From Candidatus Altimarinota bacterium (lineage in GTDB: Bacteria > Patescibacteriota > Gracilibacteria > BD1-5 > UBA6164), in contig JACFNZ010000003.1 of NCBI GenBank assembly GCA_019454605.1, forward strand, positions 62,001 through 126,000: a DNA stretch of 64,000 bases, read 5' to 3'. Positions 21,355-32,031 of this stretch are shown here, in pieces. Below the pieces are notes generated by a model that worked only from the letters and a program-made list of their open reading frames with translations, was not told the origin of the DNA and ran no database searches. Each line of letters starts with the position of its first letter. The first letter of the stretch is position 1. The position numbers and the translations under genes are program-made.

Positions 21355-21361
21355 ATCTAAA
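21336..21361. repeat. REP-like palindrome copy 2, perfect 26-bp inverted repeat
   Basis: The core AACCCCGGGGTT (21343-21354) is extended on both sides by TTTAGAT and ATCTAAA, a perfect 26-bp palindrome. The TAG stop of the RAYT gene (21357-21359) lies within it. Confidence 0.85.
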
Positions 21362-21845
21362 ACTCCAACTCATCTAAAATTAAATCTTTATATTTTTCAA
21401 TTTTTGATTTATCTATTTGATGATAACTTGTCCACTTATAATTGTCTATATTGTCTACTATCTTATGCTTTATTGGATTAAAGTTTACATAAGCTAAGCA
21501 TTTTTCTAAATAATCATCATCTTTAATTAGTTTAGCTTTAAATCTTCACTCAAATAATTGTCATTTTCTATTATTTTTTAAATTAAAATATTTAGCATAA
21601 GAATTTTGTATATTTCAAATAAAACTAGATAATTCAGCCCCAGGATTAGAAATTACAAAATGAAAATGATTTGGCATAAAACTATATGAAAATATTTTTA
21701 TATCTTTATATTTCTCTAAATTAGAATATTTTATAATTATCTTATAAAATCTTTCAAAATCAGCATCATTTTTAAATATTATTTGTTTATCAAATCATCT
21801 ATTATAAACATGATAATATCAATTTTCAAAAGTTCTTCTAGTCAT
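21357..21845 (-). CDS. REP-associated tyrosine transposase (RAYT, IS200/Y1-like)
   Basis: 162 residues with the RAYT hallmarks. The HUH nuclease motif lies in F-M-P-N-H-F-H-F-V-I near residue 60. The catalytic tyrosine lies in I-Q-N-S-Y-A-K-Y-F-N near residue 90. The signature R-K-G-Q-L-F-E-G-R-F-K-A-K-L and the C-terminal Y-V-N-F-N-P-I-K-H-K also match. RAYTs are single-copy Y1 nucleases that cut REP palindromes. Here the gene is bounded by AACCCCGGGGTT palindromes three bases before its ATG and over its stop. Glycines include TGA, so it is adapted to code 25. TAG stop. It sits between two toxin-antitoxin pairs. Confidence 0.9.
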
Positions 21846-21847
21846 AT

Positions 21848-21859
21848 AACCCCGGGGTT
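21848..21859. repeat. REP-like palindrome copy 3 (AACCCCGGGGTT)
   Basis: Perfect 12-bp palindrome two bases upstream of the RAYT start codon. Confidence 0.85.
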
Positions 21860-21911
21860 AGTATTAATCAACTCTATTATATATTTTAATTTTAGTTAGA
21901 CAAGTTTTTTA

Positions 21912-21923
21912 AACCCCGGGGTT
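21912..21923. repeat. REP-like palindrome copy 4 (AACCCCGGGGTT)
   Basis: Perfect copy between the RAYT gene and the terminator of TA pair 2. Confidence 0.85.
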
Positions 21924-21933
21924 GAGCACAAAA

Positions 21934-21964
21934 AAAAGACCTATACTTTTGTATAAGTCTTTTA
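21934..21964 (-). terminator. Terminator of TA pair 2
   Basis: An imperfect stem, AAAAGACCTATAC with GTATAAGTCTTTT, 18 nt past the RelE-like stop on the minus strand. Confidence 0.7.
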
Positions 21965-21981
21965 AAAATTGAAAGTAATTT

Positions 21982-22218
21982 TTATATTCATTTGTAAACA
22001 TCTCATCTAGTATCTACTGCAACTATCTCATTTTCATCTTCTTTTTTTATAAAAACTATTCTTATTTTTCATCTTCTAATTCTAAAATAATTCTCATATC
22101 ATTTTAATTTAACAACAATATAAGAAGATAAATTATTTTTTAATATATCTTCTATTATAGATTTTAATTCACTTTTATAAGCATTCTTACTTATATACTT
22201 TTCCCAAGATTTTGTCAT
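21982..22218 (-). CDS. RelE-family toxin (TA pair 2)
   Basis: 78 residues, short for the family. The core Y-E-N-Y-F-R-I-R-R-G-K-I-R-I-V-F is followed by I-V-A-V-D-T-R-G-D-V-Y-K-G-I. This matches the RelE pattern 'yRiRvGdyRiiy...v..i.hR.dvY'. RelE-like toxins cut ribosome-bound mRNA. The antitoxin gene lies two bases upstream. The two toxins of the island are different families or distant subfamilies, so this is not a simple gene duplication. Confidence 0.88.
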
Positions 22219-22220
22219 AA

Positions 22221-22388
22221 TTAAAAAGTTTTTAATAATTCAGAAGCTTTTATAGGTTTATTGAAAACAAACTCATAATCATCTATTTCCTTATCATCAA
22301 AAATTCAAGATTCATTTATCTTTTTATACTCTTGAATTGAAAGTTTTAATAAAACAGTCTTATTTGTTTTATCTAATACTTGTGCCAT
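22221..22388 (-). CDS. Antitoxin of TA pair 2
   Basis: 55 residues (MAQVLDKTNKTVLLKLSIQE) with a possible short N-terminal strand-helix DNA-binding part and a C-terminal toxin-binding tail. It ends two bases before the toxin ATG. Assigned by gene order and size. Confidence 0.75.
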
Positions 22389-22401
22389 ATTATTATATTA
22401 A

Positions 22402-22466
22402 AAAATTAAACCCACCTTCATTATAACTTTTTCTCCAAAATTGCAACTTTTGATAACCCCGGGGTT
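22402..22466. repeat. Duplicated promoter-plus-palindrome segment, copy B (with REP-like copy 5)
   Basis: Aligns with 21290-21354. It contains minus-strand TATAAT (22420-22425), TTGCAA (22441-22446), AAAATTGCAACTTT (22437-22450) and AACCCCGGGGTT (22455-22466). It drives TA pair 2. Confidence 0.8.
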
Positions 22467-22476
22467 GGATTCTCTT

Positions 22477-22509
22477 AAAATTGCAACTTTTCATCATAAG
22501 CCCGAGGTT
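22477..22509. repeat. Degenerate REP-like copy 6
   Basis: A third AAAATTGCAACTTT (22477-22490) followed by AAGCCCGAGGTT (22498-22509), two mismatches from the palindrome core. It forms the right edge of the island next to the S-layer terminator. Confidence 0.65.
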
Positions 22510-22524
22510 AAATCAAACACAAAA

Positions 22525-22552
22525 AAAAGACTTCTAATTAAAGAAGTCTTTT
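22525..22552 (-). terminator. Terminator of the SLH surface-protein gene
   Basis: A perfect stem, AAAAGACTTCT with AGAAGTCTTTT, around AATTA, 18 nt past the stop on the minus strand. Confidence 0.8.
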
Positions 22553-22569
22553 AAAAATTAAGTAAATAA

Positions 22570-25500
22570 TTATTTAACTGTAGAAACAAATACTGATTTT
22601 AGTCAAGCATTTTCATATACTTTAACACTTGGAATTTCAGTTGTTTCAAGATCTGATAATTCAAGTTGTAATGAAGGAGTTCCTGTAAATCATGGATTTA
22701 AAGTAGCACCTGACACTACTAGTATAAATGTAGCATCTCCACCTGCAGTAACAGTTACATTAGTTCCTGAAGCAAAGTTTACTAAATTGTCATTTGAAAC
22801 TGAATTTTTATATAGAACTAAATTTGATGAATTTAGAGTTCCAGTATATCATACAGCTTGAGTTATATTAGCAGTCATACCACTTAATGTAACTTCATCT
22901 TTACCATATGCAGTAACTTTAAATGATAATGCATTATTTAAAGTTGGAGTAGATATAGAGTTTTGAGTTACAAGTAATGTATTTTCAGCTAAGAAATGAG
23001 TTGCAGAAACAAATCAAGTTCCAGTAGCTACAACAGCAGTACCATTTGAACTATTTGAAGAAACTTTAGTTACAGCTAATTCAACTGATCCAGTAGAATT
23101 ATAGTTAGCATTAGCTTGAACTGTAAAGTTTACAAATTTATCAACTAATATTTCACTATCAACAGAAGCAATATCATCAAATGATAATGATCCTGAAGAA
23201 ATAGAGTTAGCAACACCAACTTGTTTTCCATTAGCAAATAATCTATAATTAGAGAATTTATCTAAGTTTGTTCAAGTAAATGAAACATCATCTAATTGTA
23301 ATTTATCATTTTTAGCATTTACTCTAAATGAGAATAAATTAACATTTTCTTGTCAAGCTTTAATTAAAGTAGCTTTTGGAGAAGCATCAGTAGATGCAAC
23401 TGTAGAAGTAGCAGCTTTAACAGATATTAATGCTCAAACTGGAGTTGAAGAAGCAGATACTGATTTACCAGTTTCTGAATCAATAGCATCAACTGAATTT
23501 AAAGTTAATTTAAAGCTTCAAGCAGTAAATGAACTATATAAGTTAGCTTTAACTTGGATATTTACAGCAGAATCTTTTGAAACTTTTGCATTAAATCATT
23601 CAAATCTAACAGTTGAACCATCAAGTAATTTTGATGAAACAGCATTTCCATTTACATATAATGTAGCATATACATTTTGATTAGCACTTCCAGAATAAGT
23701 TACACCAAAAGTAGCAGCATTTAAGTTAATAGGATTTCCTTTTGTTGAAGTAAATTGAGCTCCATATACTAATACTCATTCACTTGGAGATGAAACAGTA
23801 GTATCTCATAGAGAATCATTTCTAGCAACATTTAATACAGAATCTTGAACTTTAACATTTATAGAAGAAATTGATCAAATCATATCTTCTACTGATTGTT
23901 GATTAGATACATATTCTTTCTCAACAAATGATCAAGCAGTCATTGATCCGATTTTAAATGAACCTGTAGCAGTTCCTTTTAAGTTACCATAAACTTTTAC
24001 ATTTTGAGTACCTTGAACATAAACAGTTCCTTTAAAGTTTAAATCAACTCATGAGTTAGTTGGAGTAGCAGAAATAACACTATTTCCTATAGATAAGTAG
24101 ATAGTATTAAATAAATCTCCTAAATTAAGTGTTGTTGCTCCAGAAAGAGTAACATCTTTTAATTTAACTTGATTTTTAGCAGTAATAGTACCTTTAAGTA
24201 AAACTACTTCTGAACTTCCTGGTGCATAAGTTGCATCTAAAGCAGTAGTAGAATCTCTTTCAAGTCTAGTTTCTCCTCAAGTAACATTAACAACAGTTAA
24301 TAATTTAACAGATGAACTATTAACTAAAGTTCTAAATCAATTAGTTGCTTCAGTTACATTAAGATCAGAATCATCTCTTAATCTTAATTGGTAAGTATCA
24401 GTTGAGTTTTCAACTTTTGAAACATTAGCTTTTACATAGTAAATAGCTGATAATCCTGATTTAACTAAGTTTTTATCAACAACTAAAGTTAAATATCTTC
24501 CATTAACAGAAGAAGAAGTTGAAACAACAACTCAATCTCTAACTAATTGGAAATTAGATAAATTATCTAAAGAAGCACTTCCTGATAAGTAAAGAGAAAC
24601 AGAGTTTAAATTTACATCAGTAGTTGATTTTCCATTTGGAGTATTATTAGTTAATCTAAATGCTCCTAAATCAATTAAATCAGAAGAAGCTTTATAGTTT
24701 TGAGTAGTTGCTACTGAATCAAAAGTTATATTGTTAACTGTATAGTTAGCAGTTCTAAGTTTTGGAGTAACAAATGATCCAGAAACATTTAAAGCAGAAG
24801 AATTAACAGTTGATGAAGCGAATTGATAATCAACTCAAGCATTACTTTGTAATCCAACATATAAATCTAAAGTTTCAGTAGATCAAGCTTTAACAACATA
24901 AGCAGGAGCAAAAGAAACAACAGCAGTACCTTCATTATTAAATGAAACTTCTGAAGAAACTTTTTTACCATTTACTTCAAACCATACTTCATTATCTGAA
25001 TTAACATTTCCTAAACCAACTTTTTTAAGTTCTAATGTGTTTAAAGAAACATCAGAAGCTCAAGCAGTAAAGTCAACTTTAGCAAATAATACAGATCCTG
25101 TTCCAGGAACTTCAGTTCCATTAGCAGGAGATCCTGGATTTAAAGAAACTTCTAAATTTCAAGCTTTAACTTGAGTATTATTATCAGCTCCAGTAGAAGT
25201 AGTTCCAGTTGAAGTAGTTCCAGTTGAAGTAGCACCACTACCTGAACCATCACCAAATAAATCTCCAAATAGATCATCTAAATCTAAATCACCATCTGTA
25301 TCAGCTCCTTCACTATCAGTAGCAGTTACTCAAGCATCAGCAGTAGTAAATACAAATGATCTTTTAGCAGCAGCAACTCCAGAAACTTTAGTAGTTTCAG
25401 AAACAACTCCAGCTTCAACAGCAGCTGAAGTTAAATCAGCAACCCAAGTTTTAGCATCATAAGTATCAAGACCAACACCTAAAGCTTCCATAACCATTTT

Positions 25501-25896
25501 TAAAGTTTCAGCTTCAGTAATTGAATCATTTGGTCTAAATTTTGAATTAGCAGATAAAAATCCTAATTCTAAACCTTTTTCAACATATCCACAAACCCAA
25601 TCATTTGGAGTTTTAGCAGATACATCTGAGAATTTACCTTCACAAGTAGTGTTTGGTTCTTCTCCAGCTAAGTTTAACATAACTTTAGCCATTTCTCCTC
25701 TAGTTATAGAATCATTTAATCTATAAGCAGAAGGATTTTCTGAATTATTGTTGATAATTCCTAATGCAGCTAATCTATTAGCAGCATCTACAGAAGAATC
25801 AGCAGCATTAACTCCAACAACTGGACTAACTACTGATAAAACAATAGATAATGCAGCAGCAGAAGCTACAGCTTTTTTAAATAGAGTATTACTCAT
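22570..25896 (-). CDS. SLH-domain S-layer or surface protein
   Basis: 1108 residues. A signal peptide (MSNTLFKKAVASAAALSIVL, cleavage near residue 31 after V-N-A) is followed by two SLH repeats at about residues 35-165. These contain A-A-N-R-L-A-A-L-G-I-I, Y-R-L-N-D-S-I-T-R-G-E-M and F-R-P-N-D-S-I-T-E-A-E-T. Next come an acidic Asp-rich segment (D-T-D-G-D-L-D-L-D-D-L-F) that may bind calcium and a Thr/Ser/Gly repeat linker. A long beta-rich region with many Ser, Thr, Asn and Val fills the rest. SLH repeats bind pyruvylated wall polymer. The first 188 residues use only GGN for 12 glycines, while TGA appears later. It is likely the main surface protein, given size and a long structured leader. 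Confidence 0.88.
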
Positions 25897-26311
25897 ATAT
25901 AATATATAAGTTACAAAATAAAATATTTATGTTAATTTTTAATTAACATATTTTTTAAAAAAGATTTATAATTTCTTTTTTAAAGTGCCAAATTATTACT
26001 ATATAAAAATAGTAAATTCAAGTATTTAAAGAGTACTTGAAATGCTCTTTTTTTTGAAAAAGTTAAACTTTCCAAAAAAGGTTAAAGCCTTAACCTAAGT
26101 CATTATGCATAACTCAGGAAGAAAACTATATTTTAAAAAATATCTCTTTCTTCCTAAGTTATACAAAAACTTATAATTAAAACTTAAAGTTTTTAATATT
26201 TTAAATCAAAAAATGTTAAAGAACTATTAAAATATAATCCAGATTATATAAAATTTTACAAAAAGTCAAAAGTTATACTACTTTTTTCACTAAATCTTCA
26301 CATTCATTTTT
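25897..26311. other. 415-base gap: structured leader of the surface-protein gene and a long palindrome
   Basis: No gene fits. On the minus strand there is a candidate promoter (TTGAAT, 17 bp, TAATAA). Hairpins include TGTTAATT/AATTAACA at about 25931-25950 and GGTTAA/TTAACC at 26080-26095. A near-perfect palindrome lies at 26109-26162. A long structured 5' leader would be typical for an abundant S-layer mRNA. No known riboswitch was recognised. Confidence 0.5.
26109..26162. repeat. 54-base near-perfect palindrome
   Basis: The left arm begins ATAACTCAGGAAGAAA and the right arm ends TTTCTTCCTAAGTTAT, with a largely self-complementary AT-rich centre. It has no T run on either side, so it does not look like an ordinary terminator. 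Confidence 0.7.
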
Positions 26312-27178
26312 TTACTTTTTCTCTAAAATAATAACCCAAAGTCTTGCTCGTAATTCATCTAAAAAAGGGATTTTAGATAAAAAATTTAAGTTTTTTAAAA
26401 AGTATTGCTTTTGATAATTAATTAAAAATTTATCACTTTTTATGAAATTATTTAGTATTTTTTGAAATTTTCTTTTAGTTATCTTGTTTAAGTAAGTAAA
26501 AGCTTCATTTCATTTATTGTTTTTTCAAATCCTTAAATCTATTCTTTTTTCCTTATCAGGTAGATTTTTTACTGATAATTTATATAAATCAATCAAAAAT
26601 TTATCTGAAAAAAATACATGCAGCCAAGGAATAGGTAAAGTATCCCATAAATGATGTCAAAATATTTCATAATATGGAGCAAAGTTTATAAGTATCTTAC
26701 CACCTGGTTTTAATACTCTAAAACTTTCTCTTAATAATTGAGCAGTATCTGGTATATGTTCTATAACATCATGAAGAAGTATTAAGTCAAAAAAATCATC
26801 TCAAAAATCCATCTTATGAGCATCTCATAAAGTAAAAAAGCAATTATCCAAAACTCATTTTTCTTTTGCTATAGAGTTTGCTTGAGAAATAAAGTTTTTT
26901 GAAGTGTCTATTCAATAAACTAGACAACTGTATTTTAAAGCAAAGTAAACTCACTTTCATCAACCTCAACATCATATATCAAGAATTTTTTTATCTTTTA
27001 AAGATTCAAAATCAAAATTTTTAGAAAATAATTTTTCAAGTCAAGGTGCTGATTCAAATTCATGAGTAGAGTAATTTAGATCAAAAATTCAGTTTTTAGA
27101 ATTATTAAATGGATGATTTTTTTTAGGAAAAAATTTAGATATCTCTAACACACTTTTTAGTAAAATGTTTCTTAACAT
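26312..27178 (-). CDS. SAM-dependent methyltransferase, class I
   Basis: 288 residues. The motif K-I-L-D-I-G-C-G-G-G-G-K-S-V-Y near residue 63 is SAM-binding motif I, and L-L-H-D-V-I-E-H-I-P near residue 130 is typical of small-molecule or polymer methyltransferases of the Methyltransf_11 type. F-R-V-L-K-P-G-G-K-I-L-I-N follows. The substrate is unknown; a sugar or quinone-like substrate is possible. It stands alone between the surface-protein leader and the pilus operon. Confidence 0.85.
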
Positions 27179-27259
27179 AAAAAATTACTTAATTTTAAAT
27201 TAGTTTTAAAATAAACTTAAGTAATAATTTATGTATTTAATGATATTTTGCAAAATATT

Positions 27260-28417
27260 TTAACTATTTGATACTTGATCTGCAAGATTCATAATTGGTT
27301 GCATTATAGCAATTGCAATAAATCAAACTATAACAGCCATAAAAACTATAATCATTGGTTCAAGTAATTTGTTTATAACTCAAATAGTATTGTCTACTTC
27401 TTCATCATAAAAGTCAGCCACCTTTAGTATAATTTCATCAACTTTTGCTGTTTGTTCTCATATTTGAATCATTGACACCATCATTTCTGGAAACAAAGGA
27501 TCTCACTCTAGCGATTCATATATTTTAAGTCATTTTTTTATATCATCTCTTAAAAAAAGTATTCTTTGTCTATAAACTTCATTTCAAACAGCATCTGAAG
27601 TAATACGAAGAGATTCTACTATTGAAACTCAAGATTTCATCATTCAAGACAAAACTCTAGCAAATTTTGATAATATAATTTTTTGAGCTACCATTCATAA
27701 AATAGGTATTTTTAAGACAATTTTATCAAAATAATATTTTCAAGACGGAGTTTTTTTCCAAATCATTACTCAAACTACTGCTAAAAATATCACTATAGCC
27801 ATAAGCCACCAATATAATACAAAAAAGTCTGATATTGCTATTAATATTTGAGTGGACATAGGTAAATTATCTCCTCAATCAAATATTTCAAGTAGTTTTG
27901 GAACAACCATAATCATCATAACTGCAACTACTCATATAACAACTACTACAATTGCCGCTGGATACATTAAAGCTGATTTTAGTTTTCAGTTAATAGATGC
28001 TATTTTTTCAACTTGATCTGCTAAATCTCTTAATGCAGTATTTAATTTTCAAGTTTTTTCTCATGATTCTATCATTCAAACTTCAGCTGGATTAAAAGAT
28101 CCAGGATACATTTCTAAACATTCTGATAATCATTTTCATTCTTTTAATTCTTTTTGAAAATTTCTTAAGATCATTTTTAAGACAGTTTCTTTTTTTTCTT
28201 GTTTTTCTAAAATTGCAACTCATTTTGTTAAAGTAATTCAAGCATTAATCATTGTAGACAGAAGTCTAAAAAATAATACTTTATCTTTTACTGTTAAACT
28301 TTGTCTTGAAAGTAAATATAAATTTATTTTATCCATTAATGGAATATTGTCTTTTTGAGTTGCAAATTTTTGACTCTTTTGTTGATTTTCATCATCAAGA
28401 ATTAATATATCTGACAT
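27260..28417 (-). CDS. pilC: Type IV pilus inner-membrane platform protein PilC
   Basis: 385 residues with two T2SSF domains. Each contains the pattern of a charged helical bundle (for example M-I-E-S-G-E-K-T-G-K-L-N-T-A-L-R-D-L-A-D and M-I-Q-I-G-E-Q-T-A-K-V-D-E-I) and hydrophobic segments. The C-terminal membrane helix ends I-A-I-A-I-M-Q-P-I-M-N-L-A. PilC sits in the inner membrane under the PilB motor and drives pilin assembly. It is the last gene of the 31928-27260 operon, 34 nt after the ATPase. A second, diverged copy is at 13083-14210. Confidence 0.92.
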
Positions 28418-28451
28418 ATTTTTTAATTAAAAAATAATTTTTTTAGTAAGT

Positions 28452-29717
28452 TTACCCATTTTGAGTTTTAGCAACTGCATACACTTCAGTTAAAGAAGTA
28501 GCTCAATTTAAAGCCTTTATAATTCAGTCTTGCTCAAGCGAAATCATTCAATCTCTTATAGCTTGTTTATTTATATTAAAAGCACTCTCTCAAGCAAGAA
28601 CCATTTCTTTTACTCAATCACTCATTTCAAGAACTTCATAAAGTCAAACTCTTCATTTATATCAAGTATTTTCACATTTTTCACATCATCCTGGTATATA
28701 AAATTTAGGAGATTTTAATAATTCAGGAGAAACTCTTTTTTGTAATTCTTCTCTCTTTGTGAGTTTTATAGCATTTTGTATATCAAGTAAAGTATCTTTA
28801 TCAAGTTCATTTATTCAAATTTGTTTTTTGCAGCTACAAAGTCTTCTAATAAGTCTTTGTGCTATAACTGCATTAAAAGATGCTGGTATTAAAAATGGTG
28901 GTATTCACATTTGTATAACTCTTGTTAATGTTTCTGCTGCAGAGTTTGTATGTATTGTTGAAAGAACTAAATGTCAAGTCAAAGATGCTTCAATAGCAAT
29001 TTCAACTGTTTCTTTATCTCTCATTTCTCATACCATTATGATATCTGGGTCTTGCCTTAATGCTGTTCTTAGTCAATGAGCAAATGTATATCATATTTGT
29101 GGTTTTACTTGACTTTGATTTATTCAATCAACTTGATTTTCAACTGGGTCTTCAAGTGTCATTATATTTACATTTTCTTTATTTAATATAGATAGTGCTG
29201 CATATAAAGTAGTTGATTTTCAAGACCCTGTTGGTCCTGAAGTTAAAACAATTCAGTTTGGTAGAGATATTGATTTTTTTATTAAATCAAGGTTTTGTCA
29301 CTCAATTCATAAATCCTCTAGCTTTGGAATTTTTTTTGATTTATCAACAATTCTCATAACTATTTTTTCTCAATGAACTGTTGGAAGAGTTGAAACTCTC
29401 AAGTCAAGTGGTTTTTCTTCAATAGTTTTAGATATTCTTCAATCTTGTGGAACTCTTGATTCATCTATTTTTAAATCAGATAATATCTTGAATCTAGCAA
29501 CTATTCATTGATGTAAAAAATTTTGATATTCTAAAATTTCTTTTAATTCTCAATCAACCCTATACCTAAGCCTTATAAATGAAGACAATGGCTCTATGTG
29601 TATATCAGATGCTCAAGATAAAACAGCTCAAAGTATGATATAGTCACATATTAATTGAACATTTTCTCAAGTATAAACTAAGTTTTTTAAGTTACTTATA
29701 ACTTCTTTTACTTCCAT
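28452..29717 (-). CDS. pilB: Type IV pilus assembly ATPase PilB/GspE (short form)
   Basis: 421 residues. It lacks the usual N-terminal MshEN domain of PilB (normally about 560 residues) and starts close to the N2 domain ([20 protein letters not shown]). Walker A is G-P-T-G-S-G-K-S-T-T-L near residue 160. The Asp and His boxes and Walker B (I-I-M-V-G-E-M-R-D-K-E-T) follow. A zinc-binding tetracysteine is C-S-C near residue 296 with C-E-K-C near residue 344, which is diagnostic of PilB/GspE rather than PilT. It powers pilus extension. No PilT retraction ATPase is in the window. Confidence 0.92.
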
Positions 29718-29734
29718 AAAATTAAAATTAATTT

Positions 29735-30988
29735 TTATTTTTTTTCATTAAATGATTTAATATATTGTTCTAAATTTGATATAGAATAATTTAAATCACC
29801 TGCTTCTTTATAAAGTTTTGTTAGGTCTTGTTTTTGCTTTACTCAACTTTCTATTTTTTTAGCAGTTTGCTCTAATTCTTTTACATATTTATCAAGTCAT
29901 TTAAATATAGAAATTGACTCTCGTTTATTTATAGTTTGAGATTTAAAAGTAGGTGAATTTAGTTTAGCTAAAATGTCTTTGATATCTTTTGAAACATCAT
30001 TATATTTTTTTATAATTTTTTCTATATCTAATTCTATTTTATAAGTAGGAAGTCATCTTACATAAAACCTTAACAAAAGCGATACTTCAAATTTATTATC
30101 TTTTTCTGTTCAATTTGTTATATAATTTAAAAATCCTTTTACACTACTTTCTCAAACACCTCTAATTCATGAAGTTGTATCTATATATTCTGGAATAGTT
30201 ATATCGTCAATATCAACCATATTATTTTCTAATATATTGTATTTTGTTGTTTTAGTATCTCACTTTAAAACAATTGAGTTTAATAAACTATCTCTTTCAA
30301 TTATTAATCAATTTTTATCATCTAAAGTAGAATTTCAAACTGTTTGTAAAAAATATAAAAATCTAACTATATCTGCCTTTCTTCAAACTAAATCTAACTT
30401 TAGTGGTATATAAAATATTTGAGTTCAAATATCTTTTATATTTTTATCAATAGGGATAACTCAATCAATTCATATTTTTGATGTAGTAGATAAAGAAAAT
30501 GTATTAAGCAACCTTTCAATATAATTAATAAAATATAGGTCAGTAATACTTCATTCAACAGAAGTTCAATCAGAGTATGATGGAAGTATTTTTGACATAC
30601 TTTCATCTCTTTGTGCTATAAGTCAATCTTTTAATTGAGAATTAAGAAGTTCTTCTTTGCTAGATAAAAACTTTAAATAATTATCATTTGTTTTATTTAC
30701 CAAGTTTTCATCATAAAAACTTTTATTTTCTTTTAAGATTTTTTTTACTTGTTCATTTTTAGATAACTCTAAGTATTCAGCATAGGAAAGTCAGTTTTTT
30801 TCATAATTTTTATATTTACTAACTTCTTGATTTAATGTATTTGTTAATGCACTAACTTCTCAAAATCAAGGTATTACATATAAAATCAATACCAATAATA
30901 AAATAAATGTAATTATTCAAGAAAGTATCAATTTATTTCTAATTATATCATTTATTTTCTCTTTATTTATTTTGTCTTTATTTTCCAT
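29735..30988 (-). CDS. PilO-like single-membrane-span protein of the pilus operon
   Basis: 417 residues. A short basic N-terminus is followed by one membrane helix at about residues 20-45 (L-I-L-S-G-I-I-T-F-I-L-L-L-V-L-I-L-Y) and then a coiled-coil. A mixed alpha/beta middle domain and a second coiled-coil end the protein. This is the layout of PilN/PilO-type alignment proteins, though it is longer than the usual 200 residues. Position just before pilB supports the role. Sequence similarity alone is weak. Confidence 0.65.
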
Positions 30989-30998
30989 ATTTTTTTTA

Positions 30999-31928
30999 TT
31001 ATAAAGATAAGTTATTTTTTAAATTATTATATTTTAATTTTAAATCAATTTTTGTTTTTTTAACATAAGCTCATTCTCAAGCAAACTCTGAACTAAAAAC
31101 TTTTTGTTTGTTAATTAACTCAAAATTATAGTTTGGATTTTTTTCTATAAAGTTCAAAAAACTTGCTGCTAATGTTATACTAGTTCAACCTATTAAATCA
31201 TCTTTTTTTCAGATTTCTCAAGAAGATCAAATGATTCAAATAGATTCTCTTTCATCAGGGATTTGCCAAGTAGATGAAAATGTTTCACAAGTAGTAGTTA
31301 ATTCTCCATCTCAAGTAATTTTTATATCTTTACATTTGATGTCTCAAACACTTCAACCTAAAAAATCATCTTTCATTTTATCAAAATCATTTAAAATATC
31401 TATAACCTTTAATTTATTTAATTTATTTGATATTAAAAATTCTCACTCTTTTGATGATTTGAAATTTTCAACATTATATAAGTCATAAAATATATTATCA
31501 AGTCATTTATTTTTATCTTTTCATAAAACAATTGTATTTTTTAATTCACTTATTTTTGAATTAAATTTTTGAGTTAATCAAGCTACTGAGTAGCAATATT
31601 CTCAAGAATCAATATTTTCTCTATTTCCTCATAAAACTAAAAAACAAAATGGATCAATTAAAGAACTATTTTGATAAGAAGAATCTTTTTGAACTGAAAA
31701 ATAAAAATAAAATCATACAATAAAAAATACTAAAAATATATTTACTATAGATAGTATATTAGAAGACAAGCTCATATAATACCATTTATCTTTTTTATTT
31801 TGTTCATTATCTTCAACTTCTTTTTTTCAAAAATCTATATTTCAAGATAATTCTTTAAAAATATTATCTGTAAAATTTTGATTTTTATCAGTATTTGATA
31901 CTGAATTTTCTCATTTTTGGTCAATCAT
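30999..31928 (-). CDS. Membrane protein of unknown function, first gene of the pilus operon
   Basis: 309 residues. A charged cytoplasmic N-terminus (MIDQKGENSVSNTDKNQNFT) precedes one membrane helix at about residues 58-80 (N-I-L-S-I-V-N-I-F-L-V-F-F-I-V-G-F-Y-F-Y). The large outer part has several cysteines (P-F-C-F-L, E-Y-C-Y-S, I-K-C-K-D, T-T-C-E-T). The next gene begins 10 nt later. The order resembles pilus operons with minor components, but no family is recognised. Confidence 0.65.
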
Positions 31929-31990
31929 AATTTTAAAAATTAATTAAATAACAAGTGTATCATATCACACTTTTTTTTAAAACACAAAAA

Positions 31991-32030
31991 AAATAAAAAT
32001 AATTAAGCTATACTTTAATTATTTTTATTT
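31991..32030 (-). terminator. Terminator after the DinG-like gene
   Basis: A perfect 16-bp AT stem (31991-32006 with 32015-32030) directly beyond the stop on the minus strand. It also insulates the pilus operon. Confidence 0.7.
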
Positions 32031-32031
32031 T

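Noticed and set aside
22218-22223. Fusion of antitoxin and toxin in TA pair 2
   Set aside because: The antitoxin ends in TAA two bases before the toxin ATG when the frame is read carefully.
20781-22509. Integron-like cassette array
   Set aside because: No integrase gene or attC-type sites; the palindromes and the Y1 transposase fit RAYT/REP better.
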